A stretch of 14,937 bases of DNA, from assembly GCA_018609185.1 (NCBI GenBank), contig JAHCSD010000008.1, forward strand, positions 1-14,937, read 5' to 3'. Under the pieces are notes generated by a model that was not told where the DNA came from, did not search any database, and saw only the letters and a list, made by a program, of their open reading frames with translations. Shown here piece after piece: positions 5,835 through 12,927 of this stretch (its first letter is position 1; the number at the start of each line of letters is the position of its first letter). Position numbers and translations under genes: made by a program. This stretch comes from Patescibacteria group bacterium. GTDB taxonomy: Bacteria > Patescibacteriota > Minisyncoccia > JAHCSD01.

Positions 5835-5868
5835 AAAAAATCGGCTTACTGCACGGAGCCGATTTTTT
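5835..5868. terminator. Bidirectional terminator between tRNA-Leu and hsp20
   Basis: Arms AAAAAATCGGCT (5835-5846) and AGCCGATTTTTT (5857-5868) form a 12-bp stem with a T6 run on either strand. It ends the plus-strand tRNA-Leu transcript five bases after the tRNA and the minus-strand hsp20 transcript 24 bases after its stop. Confidence 0.9.
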
Positions 5869-5891
5869 ACTAGAAAAATATCGGGAAAGAT

Positions 5892-6431
5892 TTACCCAAG
5901 CTTCACCCTTAATTTTTTGCTGGTTACGACATGAGCCTTGGGGAGTCGTATGGTGAGTACCCCGTTTTTCATTGCGGCTTCTGATTTTTCTGCAACGATA
6001 TCCTGGGGCAGGATAATGGATCGTGAAAATCTCCCCCAGTAGCATTCTTGGTAAAAGTAGTTGTCCTTTGAAACTTTTTCTTCATGTTCCCGGGTGCCGC
6101 GAATCGTTACCATGTCGCTGGTAATATTGATATCAAGCTCCTCCGGCTTTATTCCCGCGATCGTTGACTTGATAACAATTTCTGTATCTGTTTGGTAGAC
6201 ATCTACCGTAAGCTGTCCTTCTTCTTTATCGTCAAGTGATTTTTGGGGCAGGGGAGAAGAAGATTCAGTGTCTTTCTTGGAGCGGTGTCTTTTTGTTTCT
6301 TCCTTTTCGTTTCCAAGCTCCTTAAGAGCTTCTTTTCTGAAGTGTATTACCTTTTCCTTTTTAGGTAAATCAACAGATTCTTCTGCGTTGTCGTGGTTGG
6401 ATTTTGTAAGTTTTTCGAAAAAAGATTTCAT
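5892..6431 (-). CDS. hsp20: Small heat-shock protein (Hsp20 / alpha-crystallin)
   Basis: A 179-residue ATP-independent chaperone. Residues 1-72 form a charged, Lys/Glu/Ser-rich and probably disordered arm, longer than usual. The alpha-crystallin domain runs from about 73 to 164 and starts LTVDVYQTDTEIVIKSTIAG; the signature A-x-x-x-NGVLTI lies at 152-161. The C-terminal tail is short (VVTSKKLRVKLG); no canonical IxI motif is obvious. The start is the ATG at 6431, three bases after leader copy 3; an upstream in-frame reading to 6548 would translate that leader and is rejected. No Shine-Dalgarno sequence. It is last in the minus-strand run after prsW. With a structured leader ending at the start codon, thermal control of translation is a natural hypothesis. 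Confidence 0.92.
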   Translation of the reverse strand: MKSFFEKLTKSNHDNAEESVDLPKKEKVIHFRKEALKELGNEKEETKRHRSKKDTESSSPLPQKSLDDKEEGQLTVDVYQTDTEIVIKSTIAGIKPEELDINITSDMVTIRGTREHEEKVSKDNYFYQECYWGRFSRSIILPQDIVAEKSEAAMKNGVLTIRLPKAHVVTSKKLRVKLG

Positions 6432-6597
6432 GCCATTATTCTCAGCAAAGCGAGCAACTTGCTTGCGATGCTGAGCTGTTAGAATAATGAGCACCCCGTT
6501 AGATAGGCGGCGTATCCGCCATCTAATGGGGTAAGGTTTGACAGCCAATCGTCGAGCACATAACGTATTATGTGTTCGACTCTTGGGTCAAGCCCTT
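6432..6597 (-). promoter_or_regulatory. Structured RNA leader element, copy 3 (before hsp20)
   Basis: Minus-strand copy. AAGG 6597-6594 pairs with CCTT 6536-6533; TTGA with TCAA; CCAA with TTGG; a GA/GA internal loop; then GTCGA with TCGAC and CACATAA with TTATGTG around a TACG tetraloop. The second helix pairs ACCCCATTAGAT (6532-6521) with ATCTAACGGGGT (6504-6493), with one A-C mismatch, capped by GGCGG/CCGCC. After GCTC (6492-6489) the third hairpin pairs ATTATTCT (6488-6481) with AGAATAAT (6442-6435). GGC and the ATG at 6431 follow. Its first ten bases lie inside the end of prsW, whose TGA stop (6590-6588) falls in the TTGA strand. Translation-level control on a shared mRNA is therefore likely, though an internal promoter is not excluded. 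Confidence 0.85.
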
Positions 6598-7376
6598 ATA
6601 TTTATCTCTTCCAATGCCCATTTTGATTTGAGTTTGGTGAATAATTTATTCACTCCATACGCCCCGGAGGCTAAAAGAACAATAAGGAGGATAACATAGA
6701 TCCAAATTGCGTCTTCCGCGGGCCCTACTCTTTCTATTAATAGTATAAGATAGTTAAAGAGTCCATGCAACAACGTCGCAAGTATAATTCCCACAGGAAG
6801 GATTTGATACTTAAAACGTCCTTTGTGGTAAAAAGAAAGAGCCAAGAAAAAGCCCAGTGTGGCGGAAGCCAAGGTGTGAAGAAGAGTGGCGCCCCAGAAC
6901 CTAATGACAATCAGCTGAAAGGCCTGGGAGAAGCCAAAGTTGCTTACAGGTTCTACGTCAGAGACAAGGCTTGAGAAATAGTTCGTGATCAGGGGAGAGA
7001 GCAGGATAAGAACATTTTCTAAGGCTGCAAACCCAAGGGCCGCGATCACCAGATATATCATGGCGTCAACCGGCTCATCAAACTCTCTACTTCGAAGCAC
7101 CTTCCATTTTACGACGAAATATTTCACATACTCCTCGATAAAAGCAATCCCAAGAAAATTCCAAAGAAGTATGTTCGCGGTTCCCTGGAAAGGGAGCTTG
7201 TCGAAGAATCCCGAGAGCATAATTTCAATGATGGCGGCAACGGGAGCCAAGAGCATGCCCCAGAAAAAAACCTTGAGGATCATTCCTCTTGGTTCCGGGT
7301 GGACATCTTTTCTAAGGTAGTAGGCAAGCCAGATGACGCTTGGGGCAAGCCCGAGAAGTATAAATACAACAATCAT
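6588..7376 (-). CDS. prsW: PrsW-family intramembrane metalloprotease
   Basis: A 262-residue polytopic membrane protein with about eight hydrophobic segments. The PrsW signatures are present in order: EEYVK (81-85, the EExxK motif), FDEPVDAMIYLVIAALGFAALEN (99-121, with E101, D104 and E120) and a conserved His at H167 in LLHTLASATLGF. In Bacillus, PrsW cleaves an anti-sigma factor; the family more broadly includes CAAX-like intramembrane proteases, so the substrate here is unknown. Its ATG directly abuts the TAA of valS, so the two are co-transcribed. Its 3' end overlaps the leader of hsp20, placing a stress protease and a stress chaperone on what is probably one transcript. Confidence 0.85.
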   Translation of the reverse strand: MIVVFILLGLAPSVIWLAYYLRKDVHPEPRGMILKVFFWGMLLAPVAAIIEIMLSGFFDKLPFQGTANILLWNFLGIAFIEEYVKYFVVKWKVLRSREFDEPVDAMIYLVIAALGFAALENVLILLSPLITNYFSSLVSDVEPVSNFGFSQAFQLIVIRFWGATLLHTLASATLGFFLALSFYHKGRFKYQILPVGIILATLLHGLFNYLILLIERVGPAEDAIWIYVILLIVLLASGAYGVNKLFTKLKSKWALEEINIRA

Positions 7377-9545
7377 TTACTTTGGCCATTCCTCAATCAA
7401 GAGGAGTTTTTTGTTTTTGAGAGGAAGTGTTTTATAAATTTCTTCGGTAATAAATGGGATAAAAGGATGAAGCAGCTTGAGCGAAGTAATAAGCCCATAG
7501 AGGAGTAGTTTATCTGTTTCTTTGCTGTTCTGTTTTTTTGTATATTCTATATAACTGTCGCAATACGTATGCCAGAAGAAGTTATAGAGGCGATGAAGCG
7601 CTTGCCCGAAGCGAAATTGCTCAAGGTCTTTATTCGTTGTCGCGATTATTTCATCAAGCTGTTTTAAGAATTTTTTATCTTCTTTTGTAAGGTTCTGCGT
7701 TAATCTGCGTTGATATCCGCGTTTGATCTGCGGCGGTTTATTCGTAAGAACAAACCGTGAGGCGTTCCACATTTTATTACAAAACTTTTTTCCCGCAAGA
7801 AAATGTTCTTCAGCGAAACGGATGTCCTGGCCTCCCATTGCCTGCCAGATAAGCCCAAATCGGGTTGCATCTGACCCGTATTTTTCTATAAGTTCCAGGG
7901 GGTCAATTCCCGTACCAAGTGATTTCGACATTCGTTTTCCTTCGCGCGTGAGTACTGTCGCGTGGATGTAAACGTCTTTAAAGGGGCGTATGTTCAGAAA
8001 TTCGTAGGACGAAAAAACCATACGACCAACCCATAGATTTATGATTCCTCGGTCAGTTGAGAGAACTTGTGTGGGGTAAAATGTTTTTAGGTCTTTTGTC
8101 TTTTGGGGCCACCCAAGGGTGGCAAACGGCCAAAGGGCTGATGAGAACCACGTATCCAGTACATCTTCATCTTGCTTCGGCTTACATGTTTTACACTTGA
8201 GACATGTTTTTGGTTTTTCTAGGGAGAGGAAATAATTGTCTTCTCCCTTTTTATTTTCACAGTACCAAATAGGTAGTTGGTGCCCCCACCAGAGTTGGCG
8301 CGACACACACCAGTCTCGCGTGTTGGCCAACCAATCAAAATACACTTTTTCCCACCGTTTAGGATGAAATTTAACCTCATTCTTTTTCACCGCGCGGATC
8401 GCCATCTTCGCAAGCTCGTCCATCTTGAGAAACCATTGTTTTGAAATGAGCGGCTCAACCGTGTTTTCACATCGGTAGCATTTAGAAACTCGATGCGTGT
8501 AATCTTCAATTTTTTCAAGAAGTTTCAGTTTCTCGAGTTCATCTACTACTTTCTGCCTGCATTCAAGCGTCGTGAGTCCTTCACATATTTTTCCTGCCAT
8601 TTTAGTCATTCGGCCGTCTTCCCCAATTACCTGATATCGGGGAAGGTTGTGGCGTTCTGAAATTTCAAAGTCAGCTATATCGTGATTTGGCGTTACTTTT
8701 ACCGCGCCCGTGCCAAATTCTGCTTCCACCAGCTTGTCAGCAACAATTGGGATTTCACGGTCTTTAATAGGCAGGATAAGTGTTTCCCCAACCTGACTTT
8801 TATATCGTGTGTCTTTCGGATTCACCGCAACCGCAGCATCTCCTAACATGGTTTCAGGACGCGTTGTAGCAACAGTCACAGAGGCATTTTTTTTGTCTTT
8901 GAGTGGATATTTAATATACCAAAGCTTTCCCTTTTCTTCTTTATATTCCAGCTCCAAATCTGAAAGGCTTGTTGAGCATCTGGGGCACCAATTGATGACG
9001 CGCTCCCCTCGATAGATCCACCCCTTATCAAAATAGTGTTTGAATGCGAAGAGCACCGCGTGCACGTAATCTGGATCCATGGTGAATCGGGTTCTTGACC
9101 AGTCACATGAGGCACCAAGTTTTTTTAATTGGTCCAGGATAATATCTCCATATTTTCCCCGCCATTTCCAAACGCGTTCTTCGAATTTTTTTCGTCCTAA
9201 ATCATGCCGATTTTTCCCCTCTTTTTTTAATTCTTTCTCGACTACGTTTTGCGTAGCAATGCCGGCATGGTCTGTGCCGGGAAGCCAGAGCGTTTTGAAA
9301 CCCCTCATTCTATGCCATCGAATAAGGATATCTTGAGTTGTCGCGTTAAGAGCATGTCCCATATGAAGAGAGCCCGTGATATTGGGCGGGGGAATAACTA
9401 TCGTATAGGGTTTAGGGTTTAGGGTATAGGATTTAGGGAGGCGGTCGGGGTCGAAAAAGCCGGACTTTTCCCAAAGTCGGTAGGTTTTTTGCTCAACTTG
9501 TTTTGGGTCGTATGCTTTTGAAATTTGCGACAAATTTTGGGTCAT
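7377..9545 (-). CDS. valS: Valine--tRNA ligase, short form
   Basis: A 722-residue class I synthetase that charges tRNA-Val. Seen in order: the PPPNITGSLHMGHAL HIGH motif (HMGH 61-64), the CP1 editing domain (ATTRPETMLGDAAVAVNP and GTGAVKVTPNHDIADFE), zinc-like cysteine pairs (WCPRC, CYRC, CLKCKTC), the DTWFSSALWPFATLGW segment, the KMSKS loop as RMSKS (538-542), and an anticodon-binding domain ending FIPFITEEIYKTLPL. It stops just after that domain: the C-terminal coiled coil of E. coli ValS (about 950 residues) is missing, as is common in reduced genomes. The ATG at 9545 is preferred (MTQNLSQISKAYDPKQVE); it lies eight bases after the pilin-like gene's stop. An ATG at 9563 would overlap that gene. 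Residues 40-48 are encoded by a heptad DNA repeat. Confidence 0.95.
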   Translation of the reverse strand: MTQNLSQISKAYDPKQVEQKTYRLWEKSGFFDPDRLPKSYTLNPKPYTIVIPPPNITGSLHMGHALNATTQDILIRWHRMRGFKTLWLPGTDHAGIATQNVVEKELKKEGKNRHDLGRKKFEERVWKWRGKYGDIILDQLKKLGASCDWSRTRFTMDPDYVHAVLFAFKHYFDKGWIYRGERVINWCPRCSTSLSDLELEYKEEKGKLWYIKYPLKDKKNASVTVATTRPETMLGDAAVAVNPKDTRYKSQVGETLILPIKDREIPIVADKLVEAEFGTGAVKVTPNHDIADFEISERHNLPRYQVIGEDGRMTKMAGKICEGLTTLECRQKVVDELEKLKLLEKIEDYTHRVSKCYRCENTVEPLISKQWFLKMDELAKMAIRAVKKNEVKFHPKRWEKVYFDWLANTRDWCVSRQLWWGHQLPIWYCENKKGEDNYFLSLEKPKTCLKCKTCKPKQDEDVLDTWFSSALWPFATLGWPQKTKDLKTFYPTQVLSTDRGIINLWVGRMVFSSYEFLNIRPFKDVYIHATVLTREGKRMSKSLGTGIDPLELIEKYGSDATRFGLIWQAMGGQDIRFAEEHFLAGKKFCNKMWNASRFVLTNKPPQIKRGYQRRLTQNLTKEDKKFLKQLDEIIATTNKDLEQFRFGQALHRLYNFFWHTYCDSYIEYTKKQNSKETDKLLLYGLITSLKLLHPFIPFITEEIYKTLPLKNKKLLLIEEWPK
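9404..9438. repeat. Telomere-like heptad repeat (TTTAGGG) inside valS
   Basis: Five 7-base units in a row: TATAGGG, TTTAGGG, TTTAGGG, TATAGGA, TTTAGGG. On the coding strand they encode the linker YTLNPKPYT just ahead of the HIGH motif region, a variable-length loop in ValS. The frame is kept because the enzyme tolerates variation there. Confidence 0.85.
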
Positions 9546-9553
9546 ACCATAGA

Positions 9554-10396
9554 TTACCAACATCCATGCCCCGCACTAAACGGAAGAGCGAGGTCCGTGC
9601 ATTCGGCCGCGGGTAAGATAAAAAGACAAGTCCCAGTTTCATAAAGAAAATCCCAATCTCCGCCGTCGGTTCTCTCCTTTTCCCTAAACTTATTACTTTC
9701 CATATTTGCATTGAACTCCCAACTAGTGCCAGGACATACGTATCCCGTGGAGTTTTCTTTACAGGTATAGCGGTAATAAAATCCATCGTTGGAATCATAC
9801 CTGTCTTCTGCGATATTTCGTAAGAATGATTCGTCGGAGATGGGATCGTAGAATAACTTGTTTACGGGATCAACCGGAAGAACAGTGATGGGGGATCCGT
9901 CGGGAATTGAATTGAAGTCTACGGGAAGCCATCCAGTGCTATCAATGTTTCGGTCAGGCGGCGTTCCGGGACCGGCCTCCCATCCTCCGGTCTGAGCCCA
10001 CCAAAAAAATCCGCCCATCCATCCTGCCGGCGGAGGCACCGGATCTGGATGATCTAGATTTCCTCCTGTTTCGTTGCTGCCCGCAACTAAGGATCCTTGG
10101 ACTTGTGGACCGCTTAGCCAAATTCTCCCGTTTGGGGAACCAGATGCTGTGCCATCTTCGCAACGGTTAACAGCACTAGATTGATCGAGCACAGGATTCT
10201 TTACCGTAGTAATATAAAATGCTATCGCATTATTAAGCGTCTTAAGATCATTCAATCTTTGTGAATCTCTTGTTTGTCGTAAGGTCTCCGCCGGATTCAG
10301 CACAAAAATCAGGATAGCCGAAAGAATCGCAATAATTGCGATGACGATCAAAAGTTCAAGCAGGGTGAAACCTCGCGAATTCTGTTTTGGCTTCAT
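9554..10396 (-). CDS. Type IV pilin-like / pseudopilin protein
   Basis: A 280-residue protein with a class III (prepilin peptidase) signal: MKPKQNSRG then FTLLELLIVIAIIAILSAILIF, cleavage after G9 and the conserved E14 at +5. The hydrophobic N-helix is followed by LNPAETLRQTRDSQRLNDLKTLNNAI, the usual alpha1 amphipathic part, and a large C-terminal domain rich in W, G, P and Cys (CEDG, CKEN, VCPG, CLF, ECTD, HGCW), probably disulphide-linked and longer than a typical major pilin. It may be a minor pilin, pseudopilin or surface adhesin. The ATG at 10396 is chosen because the prepilin signal starts there; an ATG at 10465 lies in tsaD. A TATAAT six bases upstream suggests a leaderless transcript. 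It lies between two housekeeping genes with no other pilus genes nearby. Confidence 0.85.
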   Translation of the reverse strand: MKPKQNSRGFTLLELLIVIAIIAILSAILIFVLNPAETLRQTRDSQRLNDLKTLNNAIAFYITTVKNPVLDQSSAVNRCEDGTASGSPNGRIWLSGPQVQGSLVAGSNETGGNLDHPDPVPPPAGWMGGFFWWAQTGGWEAGPGTPPDRNIDSTGWLPVDFNSIPDGSPITVLPVDPVNKLFYDPISDESFLRNIAEDRYDSNDGFYYRYTCKENSTGYVCPGTSWEFNANMESNKFREKERTDGGDWDFLYETGTCLFILPAAECTDLALPFSAGHGCW

Positions 10397-10432
10397 GTCG
10401 ATATTATACCACAGCGCGTGCTTTAATGTCGC
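10397..10432 (-). promoter_or_regulatory. Predicted promoter of the pilin-like gene (leaderless)
   Basis: A perfect TATAAT on the minus strand (10408-10403) lies six bases ahead of the ATG at 10396, so transcription would start at or next to the start codon. A partial -35 GCGACA is 18 bases upstream. It overlaps the tsaD stop codon. No Shine-Dalgarno sequence exists for this gene, which fits leaderless translation. Confidence 0.5.
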
Positions 10433-11453
10433 GCCAAGTTTTGGCTTTTCCGGCGATATACTCAAAATATCCTGCGATCGCGATCATGGCGGCGTTATCT
10501 ACTGCCATACCGGGCGAAGGAAAGAGAGGAGTAGCTTTCGGTAGTTCTTTTTCTATCGCATGACGCATTTTTTTCTTCAATTCTTTGTTGGCAGCCACTC
10601 CTCCGCCAAGGATTACAGTTTTTGCTTTATACTGTTTTCCGGCGCGGATTGTTTTTACTACAAGCACTCGTGTTATCGCATACTGGAATGATGCGGAAAT
10701 ATCATATATTTGTTTTTTTGTGAGACGTTTGTTATTTTTCGTGAGACCTTGAACCAGATAAAGAACAGCCGTTTTGAGTCCCGAAAAACTGAAATCGTAA
10801 TTGTTGGAGGCGAGCATGGGCGGCGTGAAGGGGTATTTTTCGGGATTTCCTTTCTCGGCAGCCTTTGAGACGGGGGGGCCACCGGGGAAGGGGAGGCCCA
10901 AAAGTTTTGCTACTTTGTCAAACGCTTCGCCTGCCGCATCGTCCCTTGTTTCGCCAATAATCTTAAAATCATCACGTTTTTTCATCAAGATCAGTTGCGT
11001 ATGCCCACCGCTTACTACAAGAGAAATTGCGGGATACTTAATAGTAGTATCTTGGCTAGTTATCCAATTCGCATATATATGTCCCTTGAGGTGGTTTACC
11101 CCGATTATGGGTTTTTCCCAAAGCCAGGCGAGGGTGCGTGCAACATTGGTTCCAATTAACAGGCACGGGATAAGGCCGGGGTGGCTTGTCACTGCAATCA
11201 AGTCTATGCCCGATTTTCCTTTCGAAATGTTTAGCCCCGTATCTTTAAAAGCTTTTATAAGAACAGGATTCATATTTTCCACATGCGCGCGTGCAGCAAG
11301 GTTTGGTACCACCCCACCAAATTCTTGATGGATGTCTATTTGGGAAGAACGTACGTTTGAAAGTATTTCAAACGTCGGGTTTTTCCGGCCCGTTGCTTTT
11401 ACGATAGATGCGCATGTATCATCGCACGATGTTTCAATACCCAAGATTATCAT
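10404..11453 (-). CDS. tsaD: tRNA N6-adenosine threonylcarbamoyltransferase
   Basis: A 349-residue TsaD/Kae1/Gcp ATPase that transfers threonylcarbamoyl to A37 of tRNAs reading ANN codons. Motifs in order: MIILGIETSCDDTCASIV at the N-terminus, GGVVPNLAARAHVEN, the metal-binding NHLKGH (HxxxH), VSGGHTQLILM, DDAAGEAFDKVAKLLGLPFPGG, GGGVAANKEL, and FPSPGMAVDNAAMIA near the end. The length is typical. The ATG at 11453 starts the family's usual N-terminus; a longer reading to 11525 would run into tRNA-Glu. There is no Shine-Dalgarno sequence; a TATAGT (11471-11466) close upstream suggests a very short or absent leader. tsaB and tsaE are not in the window. It is first in the minus-strand run. Confidence 0.95.
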   Translation of the reverse strand: MIILGIETSCDDTCASIVKATGRKNPTFEILSNVRSSQIDIHQEFGGVVPNLAARAHVENMNPVLIKAFKDTGLNISKGKSGIDLIAVTSHPGLIPCLLIGTNVARTLAWLWEKPIIGVNHLKGHIYANWITSQDTTIKYPAISLVVSGGHTQLILMKKRDDFKIIGETRDDAAGEAFDKVAKLLGLPFPGGPPVSKAAEKGNPEKYPFTPPMLASNNYDFSFSGLKTAVLYLVQGLTKNNKRLTKKQIYDISASFQYAITRVLVVKTIRAGKQYKAKTVILGGGVAANKELKKKMRHAIEKELPKATPLFPSPGMAVDNAAMIAIAGYFEYIAGKAKTWRDIKARAVV

Positions 11454-11475
11454 AGGAGTAATCGTACTATAATCC

Positions 11476-11504
11476 TTGTCTAAATTCAATTTTCTGGCTA
11501 CAAT
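11476..11504 (+). promoter_or_regulatory. Predicted promoter of tRNA-Glu
   Basis: A -35-like TTGTCT (11476-11481), 17-base spacer and -10 TACAAT (11499-11504) place the transcript start near 11511, seven bases before the tRNA. It lies in the divergent gap with tsaD, so the two start regions are back to back. Confidence 0.55.
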
Positions 11505-11517
11505 AGGTTTGTTTTTA

Positions 11518-11595
11518 GGCGCCATCGTCTAGCCTGGTCCAGGACACAAGCTTTTCAAGCTTGGTACAGGGGTTCAAATCCCCTTGGCGCCACCA
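11518..11595 (+). tRNA. tRNA-Glu (anticodon UUC), CCA encoded
   Basis: A cloverleaf with acceptor GGCGCCA 11518-11524 and TGGCGCC 11585-11591, D-arm with GCCTGGTCCAGG, anticodon stem CAAGC/GCTTG around TTTTCAA (anticodon TTC) and T loop GGTTCAAATCC. Discriminator A11592 and a genomically encoded CCA (11593-11595) follow, unlike tRNA-Leu in the same window. Confidence 0.95.
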
Positions 11596-11650
11596 GGTTT
11601 AACAAGGAGATAAGTTTCTAAATAAAGACTCTCAAGTATATTAAGGCCCG

Positions 11651-11678
11651 AAGCCCCGCGAGATACGGGGCTTTACTA
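11651..11678 (+). terminator. Likely terminator after tRNA-Glu
   Basis: An 8-bp stem, AAGCCCCG (11651-11658) with CGGGGCTT (11666-11673), and a 7-base loop. The tail TTTACTAAT is a poor T-run, so it could be a processing or pausing hairpin instead. It overlaps the -35 of the next gene. Confidence 0.6.
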
Positions 11679-11699
11679 ATCTTCAAAAGTTGTTATAAT
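11672..11699 (+). promoter_or_regulatory. Predicted promoter of the site-2 protease gene
   Basis: A -35-like TTTACT (11672-11677), 16-base spacer and perfect TATAAT (11694-11699) give a start near 11706, about 50 bases before the GTG. Confidence 0.6.
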
Positions 11700-11756
11700 G
11701 AACGTTAGTTCTTTGTCAAGCATAGCATCTGAAATGATGGTGAGAGGTGGTAGACA

Positions 11757-12719
11757 GTGTTTGGTTTCGGCAAATCATTTAGGATTTTTCGGATATGGGA
11801 CGTAGATATAGAGATAAACATAAGCTGGATTTTTATTCTTGCCTATATCGTGTGGATCGGATCTGGTATGCATTCCGGCAGCATGTTTCCTAAGATCTTA
11901 ACCGGATTTTTCTTCGCAGCTCTTTTTTTCTTCGGTCTTTTCCTGCATGAATTTTCACACGCAGTGGTTTCGAAGCTTCGTGGAATAAACGTTTCCAAGA
12001 TGGAATTTGTACTCATTGGGGCCGCGGCATTTATGGATGAGCAGCCCCGAAGCCCCAAGGACGAGTTTCTGATAGGTATAGCCGGCCCCCTCATGAGTTT
12101 TCTTATTGCAGGCGTACTTTTTCTTGTTGCTGCACTTGTGATTCCTTCTAGCGCCGAAACCCTTGTAAAGGTGGTATTCCTCGCTGCGATTCTTCATGGG
12201 GCAATAGGTGTGTTTAATTCAATTCCCGCTTACCCCCTTGACGGGGGCCGCTTCATTGCGCGGGCGCTTCTCTGGAAGCTAACGGGAAATGCGTTAAAGT
12301 CGATGCGGCAAGCTACTCAACTGGGAGAATTTTTCGGGAAGCTACTCATTGCGGCGGGGCTCGCCGGCGTGGCTCTCATAGTACTCGCACCCGAGTATTT
12401 GTACTGGAATCCCTGGTGGACGTTGTTTATCGGCTTCTTTGTAATGATGGCTGCAAAGGGGTCTTACCTTGGGTATCTTTTCACTTTCTTCAAAGTAAAA
12501 GACTGCATGAGAGAATTTGCTGTTCCTACCGAGAGGTCAACCTTGGACTTAGAGGACTACGTTGTGGTCTCAAGCGACCTTGGGTTAGATAAATTACTTG
12601 ATAAGAGCCGGGCATCAGAATCTTCACTGTTCTTTGTAGAAGAAGATGGAAAAATAGTAGGAGAGATATCAATCACGGAAGTTCGAAAATTTATCGAAGA
12701 AGTTGAAAAAAATGAATAG
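11757..12719 (+). CDS. Site-2 protease family (M50) intramembrane metalloprotease
   Basis: A 320-residue polytopic membrane zinc protease. The zinc ligands are HEFSH (64-68, HExxH) in a long hydrophobic helix and the second motif NSIPAYPLDGGR (154-165) with D162. Membrane segments lie around 22-36, 47-70, 104-130, 136-153, 190-208 and 214-236. After about residue 240 comes a soluble part (LDLEDYVVVSSDLGLDKLL ... SLFFVEEDGKIVGEISITEVRKFI) that resembles one CBS repeat, a layout known in SpoIVFB/Rip3-like M50 proteases. The GTG start at 11757 is preferred because GAGAGGTGG (11742-11750) lies just upstream. The substrate is unknown; anti-sigma factors are typical. It has its own promoter and terminator, so it is probably monocistronic. 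Confidence 0.88.
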   Translation: MFGFGKSFRIFRIWDVDIEINISWIFILAYIVWIGSGMHSGSMFPKILTGFFFAALFFFGLFLHEFSHAVVSKLRGINVSKMEFVLIGAAAFMDEQPRSPKDEFLIGIAGPLMSFLIAGVLFLVAALVIPSSAETLVKVVFLAAILHGAIGVFNSIPAYPLDGGRFIARALLWKLTGNALKSMRQATQLGEFFGKLLIAAGLAGVALIVLAPEYLYWNPWWTLFIGFFVMMAAKGSYLGYLFTFFKVKDCMREFAVPTERSTLDLEDYVVVSSDLGLDKLLDKSRASESSLFFVEEDGKIVGEISITEVRKFIEEVEKNE

Positions 12720-12742
12720 AGGGCATTGCCCTCTATTTTTAT
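12717..12742 (+). terminator. Intrinsic terminator of the site-2 protease gene
   Basis: An AGAGGGC/GCCCTCT stem around ATT followed by ATTTTTAT, beginning at the TAG stop. The 3' arm overlaps the -35 of the next promoter (TTGCCC at 12726-12731), so the two genes are packed end to end. Confidence 0.8.
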
Positions 12743-12753
12743 ATTGTTATAAT
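12726..12753 (+). promoter_or_regulatory. Promoter of leader copy 4 / ion channel gene
   Basis: A -35-like TTGCCC (12726-12731), 16-base spacer and perfect TATAAT (12748-12753). The predicted start is at or near 12760, exactly the first base of the conserved AAGGG of leader copy 4. This places the element at the very 5' end of an mRNA and supports its reading as an RNA. Confidence 0.7.
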
Positions 12754-12759
12754 AAGAAT

Positions 12760-12927
12760 AAGGGCTTGGCCCGTGAATCCGCATCGGGCGGATGAGCGGC
12801 TGCCAAACCTTACCCCGTTAGATGAGCGAGCCCTGCCCCATTAGATAGTTATCTAACGGGGTAAAAGCTCTATCTAACGGGGTGCTCGATTTTCTAACCG
12901 CTCGCGTAGCTCGCGGGTAAAATCGGC
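12760..12927 (+). promoter_or_regulatory. Structured RNA leader element, copy 4 (before ion channel)
   Basis: AAGG 12760-12763 pairs with CCTT 12808-12811; TTGG 12766-12769 with CCAA 12803-12806; CCGT 12771-12774 with GCGG 12796-12799; a GA (12775-12776)/GA (12794-12795) internal loop; ATCCGC 12777-12782 with GCGGAT 12788-12793. The second helix pairs ACCCCGTTAGAT 12812-12823 with ATCTAACGGGGT 12872-12883 and holds a nested second copy of itself: CCCCATTAGAT 12836-12846 with ATCTAACGGGG 12851-12861. After GCTC (12884-12887) the third hairpin pairs GATTTT 12888-12893 with AAAATC 12919-12924. GGC and the ATG at 12928 follow. It differs in sequence from the other copies in the first and third helices but keeps pairing. 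It is the only copy with a clear promoter of its own. Confidence 0.85.

Noticed and set aside
6432..6548. 39-codon N-terminal extension of Hsp20
   Set aside because: It is leader copy 3 read as protein. The ATG at 6431 has the same GGC-ATG context as the other copies.
11454..11525. Longer tsaD start at 11525
   Set aside because: It would overlap the tRNA-Glu gene, and TsaD proteins normally begin close to ILGIETSCDDT, as from 11453.
25..12927. CRISPR array as an explanation of the repeated motifs
   Set aside because: The four copies are kilobases apart, on both strands and next to start codons, with paired internal arms; there are no regular spacers and no cas genes.
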